DNA from: Candidatus Eiseniibacteriota bacterium
GTDB taxonomy: Bacteria > Eisenbacteria > RBG-16-71-46
Direction of reading: 5' to 3'
Length of the DNA stretch: 34,402 nt
Assembly (NCBI GenBank): GCA_016215625.1
Contig: JACRIW010000118.1
Span: 1-34,402, forward strand
Below the pieces are notes generated by a model. The model worked only from the letters and a program-made list of their open reading frames with translations, was not told the DNA's origin and did not search any database. This document shows, piece after piece, positions 7,636-15,086 of this stretch. Within the stretch, counting starts at the first letter, position 1; each line of letters begins with the position of its first letter. The position numbers were made by a program, and so were the translations under genes.

Positions 7636-9645
7636 ATGAAGATCCTCGTGACCGGGGCCGGTGGTTTCATCGGCCTGCGGCTCCTGCAGCGGCTGCTTTC
7701 CGAAGGCCACGACGTCGTGGCGCTCGTCCGTTCCGTGCGCGGTGAACTGAAGCTGACGCGCGAACGCCTCACGGTCGTGAAGGGCGACATGACGGACGCC
7801 GCCTCGCTCGACCGCGCGACCCAGGGCTGCGACGTGGTCGTGCACCTCGCGAACGCCACGGCGGTGACCGACTGGGCGAAGGCCCGGGCGATCAACGTGG
7901 ACGGCACGCGCGCGCTCGTCGCCGCGTGCGAGCGCGCGAAGGTGAAGCGCCTCGTGTTCACGTCCACGCTCTCGGCGCTGCGCGAGAAGCGCGGTCCGTA
8001 CGGACAGACGAAGCTCGAAGCCGAAGTCGTCGTGCGCCAGTCCGGCATGCCGTTCGTGATCCTGCGCCCGTCGCTCGTGTACGGCGCGCACGGCGTGGGG
8101 CTCGTCGCGAACCTCGCGGCGTACCTGCGCGGCCTGCCCGCGGTGCCCGTGATCGGCGACGGCAGGATCGAGCTCGATCCCATCCACCTGAACGACGTGA
8201 ACGAGATCATCGTGCAGTGCCTGACGCGCGACGACGTGCTCGGCAAGGCGTACGACCTGCTCGGCCCCGACCGCATCACGTTCAACGAGTTCCTCGACCG
8301 GCTGTCGGCCGAGATCGGCGTGAAGAAGCCCTACGTGCACCTCCCGGGCGGCCCGATGCTGCTCGCGGCGCACGTCGGCAAGGCGCTGCTCGGCAAGTTC
8401 CCGATCACCGAGGACAACGTGCTCGGGCTCACCTCGCCCGCGAAGATCGACCGCGAGGGCGCGTTCCGCGACTTCAAGCTCGCGTGGACGAAGCTCGACC
8501 AGGGGCTGCGCGACGTGCTCGTCGAGCCGCAGCCCGGCGACGAGGGCGCGATCGCGCCCGGTCGCGCCGGCGTGCCCGTGGCGCCGCTCATGCGTGCGAT
8601 GCCCCGTCCGCAGCGCCCCGTGCGCGTCGCGGTCGTCGGCCTCGGCAAGCTCGGCGTCGCGCACACGGCCGTGCTGTCCATGGTGCCCAACACCGAACTC
8701 GTCGGCGTCTCCGATCTCGCGCCCGCGCTCGGCAAGAGCCTGCGCGGGATGGGCTATCTCGCGCCGTTCTACCCGTCGGTGACCGAGCTGCTCGCGCAGG
8801 CGAAGCCCGACGCCGTCTGGATCTGCACGCCGCCGCACGCGCACGAACCCGTCGCGCGCCAGGTCGTCGAGGCGGGCGCCGCGGCGTTCGTCGAGAAGCC
8901 GCTCGCGCACAGCGTCGAGTCCGCCGAGGCGCTCGCCGCGCTCGCGGCGCGCCCGGACGCGAAGGTCGCCTGTGGTTACACGCTCGCCTTCTGGCCGAGC
9001 TTCGCGGCTGCACAGCACGCCATCACGAGTGGCGCGATCGGCGAGGTGAAGGGCGGCAAGTCGAGCATGTTCCTCTCTCAGGTCTTCGGACCGCAGAAGG
9101 GCTGGATCGTGGATCCGGCCAAGTCCGGCGGCGGCGTGGTCGCGAACATCTCGTCGCACCTGCTGTTCGTGCTGCGCTGGTGCCTCGGCCAGCCCGTCGC
9201 GGTGAAGGGCGAGTGGAAGAAGCTCTACGGCGCGGTGGAGGACGAAGTGAAGGCGACCTTCCGCCTCGCGAACGGCGCCGAGGTGACGTTCGAATCGTCG
9301 TGGAGCGTCAAGGGCTACAACATGTCGGCCACGACGCTCGAGGTGACGGGCACGAACGGGACGATCACCGTCACCAACGAATCCGTGGAGCTGAACCTCT
9401 CGGCCGCGGCCGCGGGCTGGCCCGCGGGCGTCACGAAGCTGCTGCACCCCGAACTGCCTCAGCCGAGCCGGTTCGACCTGAACGGCGAGGCGTACACGCT
9501 CGAGGACGCCGCGTTCGCGGCCTGGGTCGCGGGAGGGAGCGAGCCGCCCGGCACCGCGGCGCTCGGCCTCGACGTGCAGCGCATGATGGGTGCGCTGTAC
9601 GCGTCCTGCGACCAGAACGGCGCGGAAGTGGAGGTGGCCCGATGA
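7636..9645 (+). CDS. Fused NAD-dependent epimerase/dehydratase (SDR) and Gfo/Idh/MocA oxidoreductase
   Basis: A single 669-residue chain carries two complete enzymes. Residues 1 to about 295 form an extended SDR: Rossmann motif G-A-G-G-F-I-G (7-13), D51 after the third strand, and catalytic Y-x3-K at Tyr122-Lys126 (Y-G-Q-T-K). Residues about 296-327 form a Pro/Gly/Arg-rich linker. Residues about 328-669 form a Gfo/Idh/MocA dehydrogenase: V-V-G-L-G-K-L-G (333-340), C-T-P-P-H-A-H (397-403), the family E-K-P at 420-422, and a G-G-G...H (498-508) segment in the substrate domain. No stop or frameshift separates the halves. It probably converts a nucleotide sugar in two NAD(P)-dependent steps, passing an epimerised or oxidised intermediate between domains. 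Substrate and product are unknown. The Met at nt 8590 could allow internal initiation of the Gfo half, but there is no strong ribosome site. The stop overlaps the next ATG by 4 bp. Confidence 0.88.
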   Translation: MKILVTGAGGFIGLRLLQRLLSEGHDVVALVRSVRGELKLTRERLTVVKGDMTDAASLDRATQGCDVVVHLANATAVTDWAKARAINVDGTRALVAACERAKVKRLVFTSTLSALREKRGPYGQTKLEAEVVVRQSGMPFVILRPSLVYGAHGVGLVANLAAYLRGLPAVPVIGDGRIELDPIHLNDVNEIIVQCLTRDDVLGKAYDLLGPDRITFNEFLDRLSAEIGVKKPYVHLPGGPMLLAAHVGKALLGKFPITEDNVLGLTSPAKIDREGAFRDFKLAWTKLDQGLRDVLVEPQPGDEGAIAPGRAGVPVAPLMRAMPRPQRPVRVAVVGLGKLGVAHTAVLSMVPNTELVGVSDLAPALGKSLRGMGYLAPFYPSVTELLAQAKPDAVWICTPPHAHEPVARQVVEAGAAAFVEKPLAHSVESAEALAALAARPDAKVACGYTLAFWPSFAAAQHAITSGAIGEVKGGKSSMFLSQVFGPQKGWIVDPAKSGGGVVANISSHLLFVLRWCLGQPVAVKGEWKKLYGAVEDEVKATFRLANGAEVTFESSWSVKGYNMSATTLEVTGTNGTITVTNESVELNLSAAAAGWPAGVTKLLHPELPQPSRFDLNGEAYTLEDAAFAAWVAGGSEPPGTAALGLDVQRMMGALYASCDQNGAEVEVAR

Positions 9646-10511
9646 GCGCGCCCCGTCTGCTCTTCTCGACCGAGACGATGCTCGGCGTCACGCGCCACCC
9701 GCGCCAGACGACCGCCGATCTCCAGACACGCATGGACGACCCGGCCGTGCTCGCGCAGCAGTTCGCGCGCGCCATGGACGCGGGCGCCGACGGTGTCCTC
9801 GCCTCGCCCACGCCCACGGTGCGCACCGCGCTCACCGCGGCCGGCCGGCCGATCCCGACGTGGGCGCTGCTGCCCAACGTCCCCGCGTTCGTGCGCGACT
9901 CGTCCGAAGGCGGCTTCGTCGGCGCCGCGGTCAAGCGCGTCAAGGGCGCCGGCCCCGGCACGATCGTGCGCCTCGGCCTCACCGGCATGCAGCACGCGCT
10001 CGGCGTGGTCGCCGGCGACTTCGCGAGCATGGTGCCGCTGCTGCTCGAGCTCGAGGCCGCCGGCCTCGGCACCTCCCGGCTCGAGGGCGTGGTGATCGCC
10101 GCGGCGATCACGGACGTCGCGCTCGCCGGGCGTCACCGCCGGTTCTTCTTCCACCTCGCGCATTTCCTGCGCGCGCGCTACGGCGCCAAGGCGGGCTTCG
10201 AGACGCACAATCTCGGGCACCTGCTCGGGTACCTGCGCGAGTGGAACATCGCGCCCGATCTCGTCATCGGACCGGTCACGCCGACCGGCTTCATGATGAA
10301 GCCGACCCCATCGCGCGTGCTCGAGGAGATCGCGATCGCGGAGTTCCCGGTGCTCGCCAAGGAACTCACCGCCGGCGGCACGCAGCCGCTCGCGGACTCG
10401 GCGAAGTACGCGCTCTCGAAGGGCGCGGCCGGGCTCGTCGTGGACATCGCCGACGTCGGCGGTGACGCGTCGAAACTCTCCGGGCTGTTCGCGGGGGCGG
10501 CACGGGCATGA
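9642..10511 (+). CDS. Conserved-looking protein of unknown function, possible TIM-barrel
   Basis: A 289-residue soluble protein that I do not recognise. It alternates predicted strands and helices, with A-G-A-D-G-V-L-A-S near residues 47-55, V-I-G-P-V-T-P-T-G-F at 208-217, A-K-E-L-T-A-G-G-T at 239-247 and K-G-A-A-G-L-V-V-D at 260-268. The last two resemble strands 7 and 8 of a (beta/alpha)8 barrel with a Gly-rich anion-binding end. Candidate functional residues include Glu187-Thr188-His189-Asn190, Lys220 and Lys240-Glu241. There is no signal peptide or membrane helix. ATG at 9642 overlaps the stop of the SDR-Gfo fusion, and its own stop overlaps the next ATG (10508), so it is tightly coupled to both. 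It could act on the sugar produced by the fusion enzyme, for example as an aldolase, epimerase or isomerase. This is inference only. Confidence 0.72.
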   Translation: MSAPRLLFSTETMLGVTRHPRQTTADLQTRMDDPAVLAQQFARAMDAGADGVLASPTPTVRTALTAAGRPIPTWALLPNVPAFVRDSSEGGFVGAAVKRVKGAGPGTIVRLGLTGMQHALGVVAGDFASMVPLLLELEAAGLGTSRLEGVVIAAAITDVALAGRHRRFFFHLAHFLRARYGAKAGFETHNLGHLLGYLREWNIAPDLVIGPVTPTGFMMKPTPSRVLEEIAIAEFPVLAKELTAGGTQPLADSAKYALSKGAAGLVVDIADVGGDASKLSGLFAGAARA

Positions 10512-12508
10512 AGGTGATTCGGGCCGGATACGGGGCGGCGGCTGCGGCCGCCGCCCTTTCGGCCTTCGCCGGGGAACTGCGGCCGGAACTCGCGACGATC
10601 GCGGTCGTCTGGACGTGGTGCGTCACGCCCGGCGCTCTCGCCGCGGAAGCCTTCTTCCGCGGCGGCTCCGGGCTCGTGCGCCTGCTCGCCACGCTCGCGC
10701 TCTCGCCGTTCCTCATGGGGGCGCCGTTCGCGGCGCTCGTGTACGCGGGCGTGCCCTCCGCGCTCGCCGCACGCGCGCTGTGCGTGCTCGTGGCGGTGCT
10801 CGCGACGCTCGCCGCATTCCGTCCGGACGCGCCCGTCCCGGGGGAGACGCCCGAGGCCGAACTCACCTCGCGCGGTTCCGCCCCCGCGCTCGCGATCGCG
10901 GCCGCATGGGCGGGGCTGTGCGCGTGGCTCATGGTGTCGAACGACCTGCTGCCGCTGCGCTCGGACGGCTGGTTCCACGCCGCCGTGGTCGCGCAGATCG
11001 CGCAGCGCGGCGTGCCGCCCGAGGATCCCTATTTCGCCGGTCTGCGGCTGCTCTACTTCTGGGGCTCGCACGCGTGGGCCGCGGGCTGGCTCGCGCTCGT
11101 GCCGAAGCTGCAACCGTGGACGCCGCTGCTCGTGCTCAACGTGAGCGGCGCGTTCGCCGTCGTGCTCGGCGTGGCGGGAATCGCGCAGCGCCTGCGCGCC
11201 GACGCCCAGGCGGTCGCGTACACCTGCCTGATCGCGCTGCTCGGCTACTCGCCGTTCGCGTGGGGGCTCATCGCCGGCCGCGCGTTCACCGGCGACGTGC
11301 GCGGCTGGGCGGACGTCGTGCACCAGGCCGGGCACGGCATCGATCCCGTGCTCGCCACCATGGCGACCGGGCAGCTGCACGGTTCGCTCGCGTTCTTCGG
11401 CGACAAGTACCTCGTGCTGACGCCGTTCGGCATGGGGCTCGCGCTGCTCGCGCTGTCCGTGGTCACGGCGCTCACGCTGCTCGAACGCCCCACGGCGCGC
11501 GCCGGGGTGGCGTTCGCGCTCTGCCTCGCCGCGACGCTGTTCGTGCACACCGTGGTGGGGTACGCGCTGCTGCTGCTGTGCGCGACGTGGTTCGTGATCG
11601 CCGCGGTGCGCGGCGTGACCGGCGATCACCCGCGGCTCGCCGTGCTGATCCCGCTCGCGCTCGCGGTCGTGGCGGCGCTCGCCGTGCTTTCGCCCTACCT
11701 CGTCGAGATCACGCTCGGCAAACGCGGTCAGCTCTCGGCCGGGATCGTGCGCCGGGCGCTCGTCTCGTTCGTGATCGGCGGCGCGTTCTACGTGCCGGCC
11801 GGGTTCGCCTGGCTCGCCTCGCGCGCGCGGCGGGAGCTGCCCGCGCTCGCGCTGCTCGTGCCCGCGCTGCTCGTCGCGGCCATGGCGCTCGCGCTGCGCC
11901 TGCCCGAGAACAACCAGAGCAAGTTCCTCAACCTGCTCTTCCTGCTGCTCGCCGCGCCCGCCGCGCTCGGGCTGCAGGCGCTGCTCGACCGCGCGGGCCG
12001 CCCGCTCGCGTGGTTGCTACTCTTCGTCTTCGCGTGCGCCGCGCTGCCGAACCTCGGGCTCGCGATCTGGGGCTTCACCGGCGAGCGCGGCCTCGGCATG
12101 CACGCGTGGCGCGCGACTCCCGCGCAGCGCGAAGCGTGCGCGTGGGTGCGCGCGCACACGCCGCCCGACGCCGCGCTCTGCGACCCGATCGTCGCACGCG
12201 ACCTGATGGTGCACGGCGGCCGCAGCGTGTGGTGGGGCGGCCCCTACGGTGAACGCGACTGGGGCTACGACCCCGCGGCGCTGCAGGCACGGCGCGACCT
12301 CGTGAGCGCGCTCGCGCTCGGGCGCGACCCGGAAGGCGCCGCGGCGACGCTGCTCGCTTCCACGAAGCGCGCGGTCGTGCTCGTCACGCGCGCGGGCGCG
12401 CCGGACTCGATCGTGAGCGTCACGGCCGTCGCCGCGCGCCCCGAGCGCTTCGAACGGCTGTGGGGGAACTCGGCCATGACCTTCTGGCGCGTGCGGAGGC
12501 CTTCGTGA
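10508..12508 (+). CDS. Large polytopic membrane protein, putative GT-C-type glycosyltransferase (family member 1)
   Basis: A 666-residue protein with about 12 predicted helices followed by a soluble C-terminal domain (about residues 540-666). A loop after the early helices carries R-S-D-G-W-F-H (Asp153, His157), then G-V-P-P-E-D-P-Y-F with Asp173. Further on are T-G-D-V-R-G, F-F-G-D-K-Y, and L-P-E-N-N-Q-S-K-F (465-473). The product of 24740-26800 has all of these motifs and the neighbour at 12505 has most of them in weaker form (its T-G-D-V-R-G equivalent was not found), so they define a family. The acidic residues in an outward loop resemble the GT-C fold, where such a residue is catalytic and the donor is a polyprenyl-phosphate sugar. 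This is inference by architecture; the protein could instead be a polymerase or ligase. The ATG overlaps the upstream stop by 4 bp. Confidence 0.75.
   Translation: MKVIRAGYGAAAAAAALSAFAGELRPELATIAVVWTWCVTPGALAAEAFFRGGSGLVRLLATLALSPFLMGAPFAALVYAGVPSALAARALCVLVAVLATLAAFRPDAPVPGETPEAELTSRGSAPALAIAAAWAGLCAWLMVSNDLLPLRSDGWFHAAVVAQIAQRGVPPEDPYFAGLRLLYFWGSHAWAAGWLALVPKLQPWTPLLVLNVSGAFAVVLGVAGIAQRLRADAQAVAYTCLIALLGYSPFAWGLIAGRAFTGDVRGWADVVHQAGHGIDPVLATMATGQLHGSLAFFGDKYLVLTPFGMGLALLALSVVTALTLLERPTARAGVAFALCLAATLFVHTVVGYALLLLCATWFVIAAVRGVTGDHPRLAVLIPLALAVVAALAVLSPYLVEITLGKRGQLSAGIVRRALVSFVIGGAFYVPAGFAWLASRARRELPALALLVPALLVAAMALALRLPENNQSKFLNLLFLLLAAPAALGLQALLDRAGRPLAWLLLFVFACAALPNLGLAIWGFTGERGLGMHAWRATPAQREACAWVRAHTPPDAALCDPIVARDLMVHGGRSVWWGGPYGERDWGYDPAALQARRDLVSALALGRDPEGAAATLLASTKRAVVLVTRAGAPDSIVSVTAVAARPERFERLWGNSAMTFWRVRRPS
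12495..12499 (+). promoter_or_regulatory. Ribosome binding site GGAGG deciding the GTG start at 12505
   Basis: GGAGG lies 5 nt before GTG 12505, inside the end of the preceding gene. It favours this start, with a 4-bp overlap (GTGA), over the in-frame ATG at 12460, which has no such site and would give a 49-bp overlap. Confidence 0.7.
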
Positions 12509-15084
12509 GGAAACCCGCCGCGATCGTCATGCTCCTCGCGAACCTGGCGCTGCCGTTCGCGCTCTCCTCGGGCGCGCTCGCGTGGCTGCCCGAGGGCGTG
12601 CGCCTCGCGCTCGCCTTCGCCGCGCTCGTGCTGCTGCCCGGGCACGCGCTGCTCGCCGCGACGCGCGCGCTGCCGCCCGGCGGGCCGTGGCTCTCGAGCG
12701 GCTGGGCGCTCGGGCTCGGCGTCGCGTGGATGGGGCTGCAGGTGCTGGCGACGCGCATGCTCGGCCTGCCCTTCACCGTGCTCTCGCCGTGGGCGGGCGC
12801 GACCGCGGCGCTGCCGTGGGCGCTCGCGCTGGCGCGCGCGAACGCGGGCCCGAAGGCCCTCGCCTCCGCCGCCGATCCCGGCGACGACCCCGTGCTCTCA
12901 CGCGCCGCGCTCGCCGCAGTGCTGCTCGCGGCACTCGTCGCGGCCGTGCACTGCGCGCGGCTCGGCACGCCGGTCAGCTACTACACCGACTCGCCCGATC
13001 ACATCGGCACCGTGCGGCGCATGATCGCCGGCGGCGACGCGTTCCCGACCGACGCGTTTTTTCGAGATGCCGGCGCCGCTGGCGCCGATCCGCGCAAGGG
13101 CCTGTGGCACCCGATCGTCGCGCTCATCGCGAAGACGGCCGGCGTGGACCCGCTGCCCGCGTGGCGGCTGCTCGCCGCGCTGATGGCGCCGCTGTTCGTG
13201 CTCAACGCCGCGGCGTTCGCGTTCGAACTCGGCGGCTCGACCGCCGCGGCCGTGGGCGCGTGGGCGCTGCTGCTCACCTACGGCGGCTCGCTCGCCGCGC
13301 CGTACCTGCGCGAGGCGGTGTTCGCGACCAAGCTCGCCGACCAGCTCGCGCTCGCCACCGCCACCGCGGTGCTCGCCGACCTGCGCCTCCGCAGCGCGTC
13401 CTCGCGCGCGGCCGCGATCTCGCTCGCGCTCGGCGCCGTCGCCGCGCACGTGTTCGCGTCGCTGCAGTTCGCGGTCGTGTTCGGCTCGCTGTGGGTGGGC
13501 GTGCTCGTCCGCGACCGCGGGCTTTCGCGCGAGGCGAAGCGGCTGTTCGCGACCGCGCTCGCGCTCGGGCTCGCGTGCCTGCCGTACCTGCTGTGGCGCG
13601 CGCGGCTCTCGTACGCGCCCAACAACGTCATCCACACCGAGCCGCAGGGGCTGCTCACGCTCTGGGACGGCGCCACGATCGTCTCGTACGGCGTGCTCTG
13701 GGACTGGCTCGGCACCGCGTGGCTGCTGTTCCCGCTGTCGTGGTGGGTGTGGACGAAGGCGTCCCGCCGCACGCCGGTGCTCTACCTGCTCACGACCTCG
13801 CTCGCGTGCGCGTCGCTCATGTTCTGCCCGCCGGTCGTGGCGATCCTGCGCCCGAAGCTCGGCTACCTCACGATGCGCTTCGTGTGGCTGCTGCCGCTCG
13901 CCGGTGCGCTCGCGTTCGCGGTGACCGAGTCGTGGAAGGCGCTGCGTGCGGGGCCGGCGCTTTCGCGCGTGCGTGGCGGCGTGGCGCTCGCGGGCGTCGT
14001 GTTCCTCGTGCACCTGCCGCTGCTCGACGCGGTGCACGTGCTGAGCCGCCCGCAGGACGTGCTCGCGGCGCAGGCGAAGACGAGCGTCGAGCGCTGGAAG
14101 GACGCGCTCGCGTGGATGGACCGCGAACTGCCGAAGGGCAGCGTCGTGCTGTCGGACCCGGCGACGTCGTACTCGATCCCGATGATGACGCGGCACTGGG
14201 TCGCGACGCTCGTGGACCAGCACAGCTCGCCGAACGATTCGCTCGGGCTCGCGCGCATCCTCGACGCGCGCGACGCGCTCGATCCGTATGCGACGTGGGA
14301 GCGCACGCGCGAGGTGACCCGGCGCTGGGGCGTCACCGCGATCGCGCTCAACGACCGCTTCGCCGAGACTCCGCGCCTCGACTACTGGGCGCCCTCTCGC
14401 GGCTGGTACACGCTCGCCCGCGCGCGCTTCGACGCGCACCCGGAAGCGTTCGAGCGCGTGTACGACTCGGGCGACTTCGTCGTGTACGCGATCCGGACCG
14501 CCGCGCTCGACACGCTCGCGGCCGCGCCCACGCCGCGGCCGTTCGTGCGCCCGTACGATCCCGCGCGCGACACGCTCGCGGCGGCGATGGGCGCGGACCT
14601 GCCCGAACTCGCGGGCGCGCACGTCGAGCCCGCCGTGGTGCGCGCGGGCGACTCCGTCACCGTGACGCTCGACTGGCGCGCACCGCGCGCGCTGCCGGCG
14701 GGCTCGTACCTCGTGGCGGTGCGCGTCGACCGCGACATGCCCGCGGACTTCTCGGCCCCCGAGTGGATCGAGAAGCCCGCTCGCAAGCTCTACGAGATCT
14801 CGCACGGCCGGCTCTACCGCTTCCGTCGCGACCACCTGCCCGTCAACGGCGCCTACGGCCCCGACCTCTGGCGGCCCGGCGAGGTCGTGCGCGAGAGCGC
14901 CGTGCTGAACCTGCCGCGCGACCTCGCGCCCGGCGAGTGGCGCGTCGAGGTGCGCATGCTGCGCCAGCCGCACTACCCGAACTACCGGCTCTCCGACATC
15001 TTCTTCCATCGCGACTACTACAGCGGCGTGAAGGTGAGTACGCTGCGCGTCGAAGCTCCGTCCACTCCCGAGCGAGGGCTCTGA
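12505..15084 (+). CDS. Large polytopic membrane protein with C-terminal beta-sandwich domain, putative GT-C-type glycosyltransferase (family member 2)
   Basis: An 859-residue protein with three regions. Residues 1 to about 525 are polytopic. About 525-690 is a soluble domain with V-L-S-D-P-x-T-S-Y. About 695-850 is a probable beta-sandwich with V-R-A-G-D-S-V-T-V-T-L-D-W-R, like the extracytoplasmic C-terminal domains seen on some GT39-like proteins. The loop motif Y-T-D-S-P-D-H (Asp162, His166) followed by F-P-T-D-A-F-F (Asp183) aligns with the D-x3-H...P-x-D pattern of the proteins at 10508 and 24740. R-P-K-L...R-F (449-459) corresponds to their L-P-E-x-N-x2-K-F. The sequence is otherwise highly diverged. 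GTG 12505 is chosen for its ribosome site and 4-bp overlap. A periplasmic sugar-transfer role is inferred; the substrate is unknown. The AsnB gene begins 2 bp after its stop. Confidence 0.75.
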   Translation: MRKPAAIVMLLANLALPFALSSGALAWLPEGVRLALAFAALVLLPGHALLAATRALPPGGPWLSSGWALGLGVAWMGLQVLATRMLGLPFTVLSPWAGATAALPWALALARANAGPKALASAADPGDDPVLSRAALAAVLLAALVAAVHCARLGTPVSYYTDSPDHIGTVRRMIAGGDAFPTDAFFRDAGAAGADPRKGLWHPIVALIAKTAGVDPLPAWRLLAALMAPLFVLNAAAFAFELGGSTAAAVGAWALLLTYGGSLAAPYLREAVFATKLADQLALATATAVLADLRLRSASSRAAAISLALGAVAAHVFASLQFAVVFGSLWVGVLVRDRGLSREAKRLFATALALGLACLPYLLWRARLSYAPNNVIHTEPQGLLTLWDGATIVSYGVLWDWLGTAWLLFPLSWWVWTKASRRTPVLYLLTTSLACASLMFCPPVVAILRPKLGYLTMRFVWLLPLAGALAFAVTESWKALRAGPALSRVRGGVALAGVVFLVHLPLLDAVHVLSRPQDVLAAQAKTSVERWKDALAWMDRELPKGSVVLSDPATSYSIPMMTRHWVATLVDQHSSPNDSLGLARILDARDALDPYATWERTREVTRRWGVTAIALNDRFAETPRLDYWAPSRGWYTLARARFDAHPEAFERVYDSGDFVVYAIRTAALDTLAAAPTPRPFVRPYDPARDTLAAAMGADLPELAGAHVEPAVVRAGDSVTVTLDWRAPRALPAGSYLVAVRVDRDMPADFSAPEWIEKPARKLYEISHGRLYRFRRDHLPVNGAYGPDLWRPGEVVRESAVLNLPRDLAPGEWRVEVRMLRQPHYPNYRLSDIFFHRDYYSGVKVSTLRVEAPSTPERGL

Positions 15085-15086
15085 GC

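Noticed and set aside
5998..9447. Upstream extension of the DegT reading frame on the minus strand (over 1100 codons)
   Set aside because: It lies antisense to the flippase and the SDR-Gfo fusion, whose proteins are clearly real. Its translation is an Arg/His/Glu/Asp-rich low-complexity string typical of GC-rich antisense frames.
12460..12462. ATG at 12460 as the start of the second large membrane protein
   Set aside because: It would overlap the previous gene by 49 bp and has no ribosome site. GTG 12505 has GGAGG at 5 nt and a 4-bp overlap.
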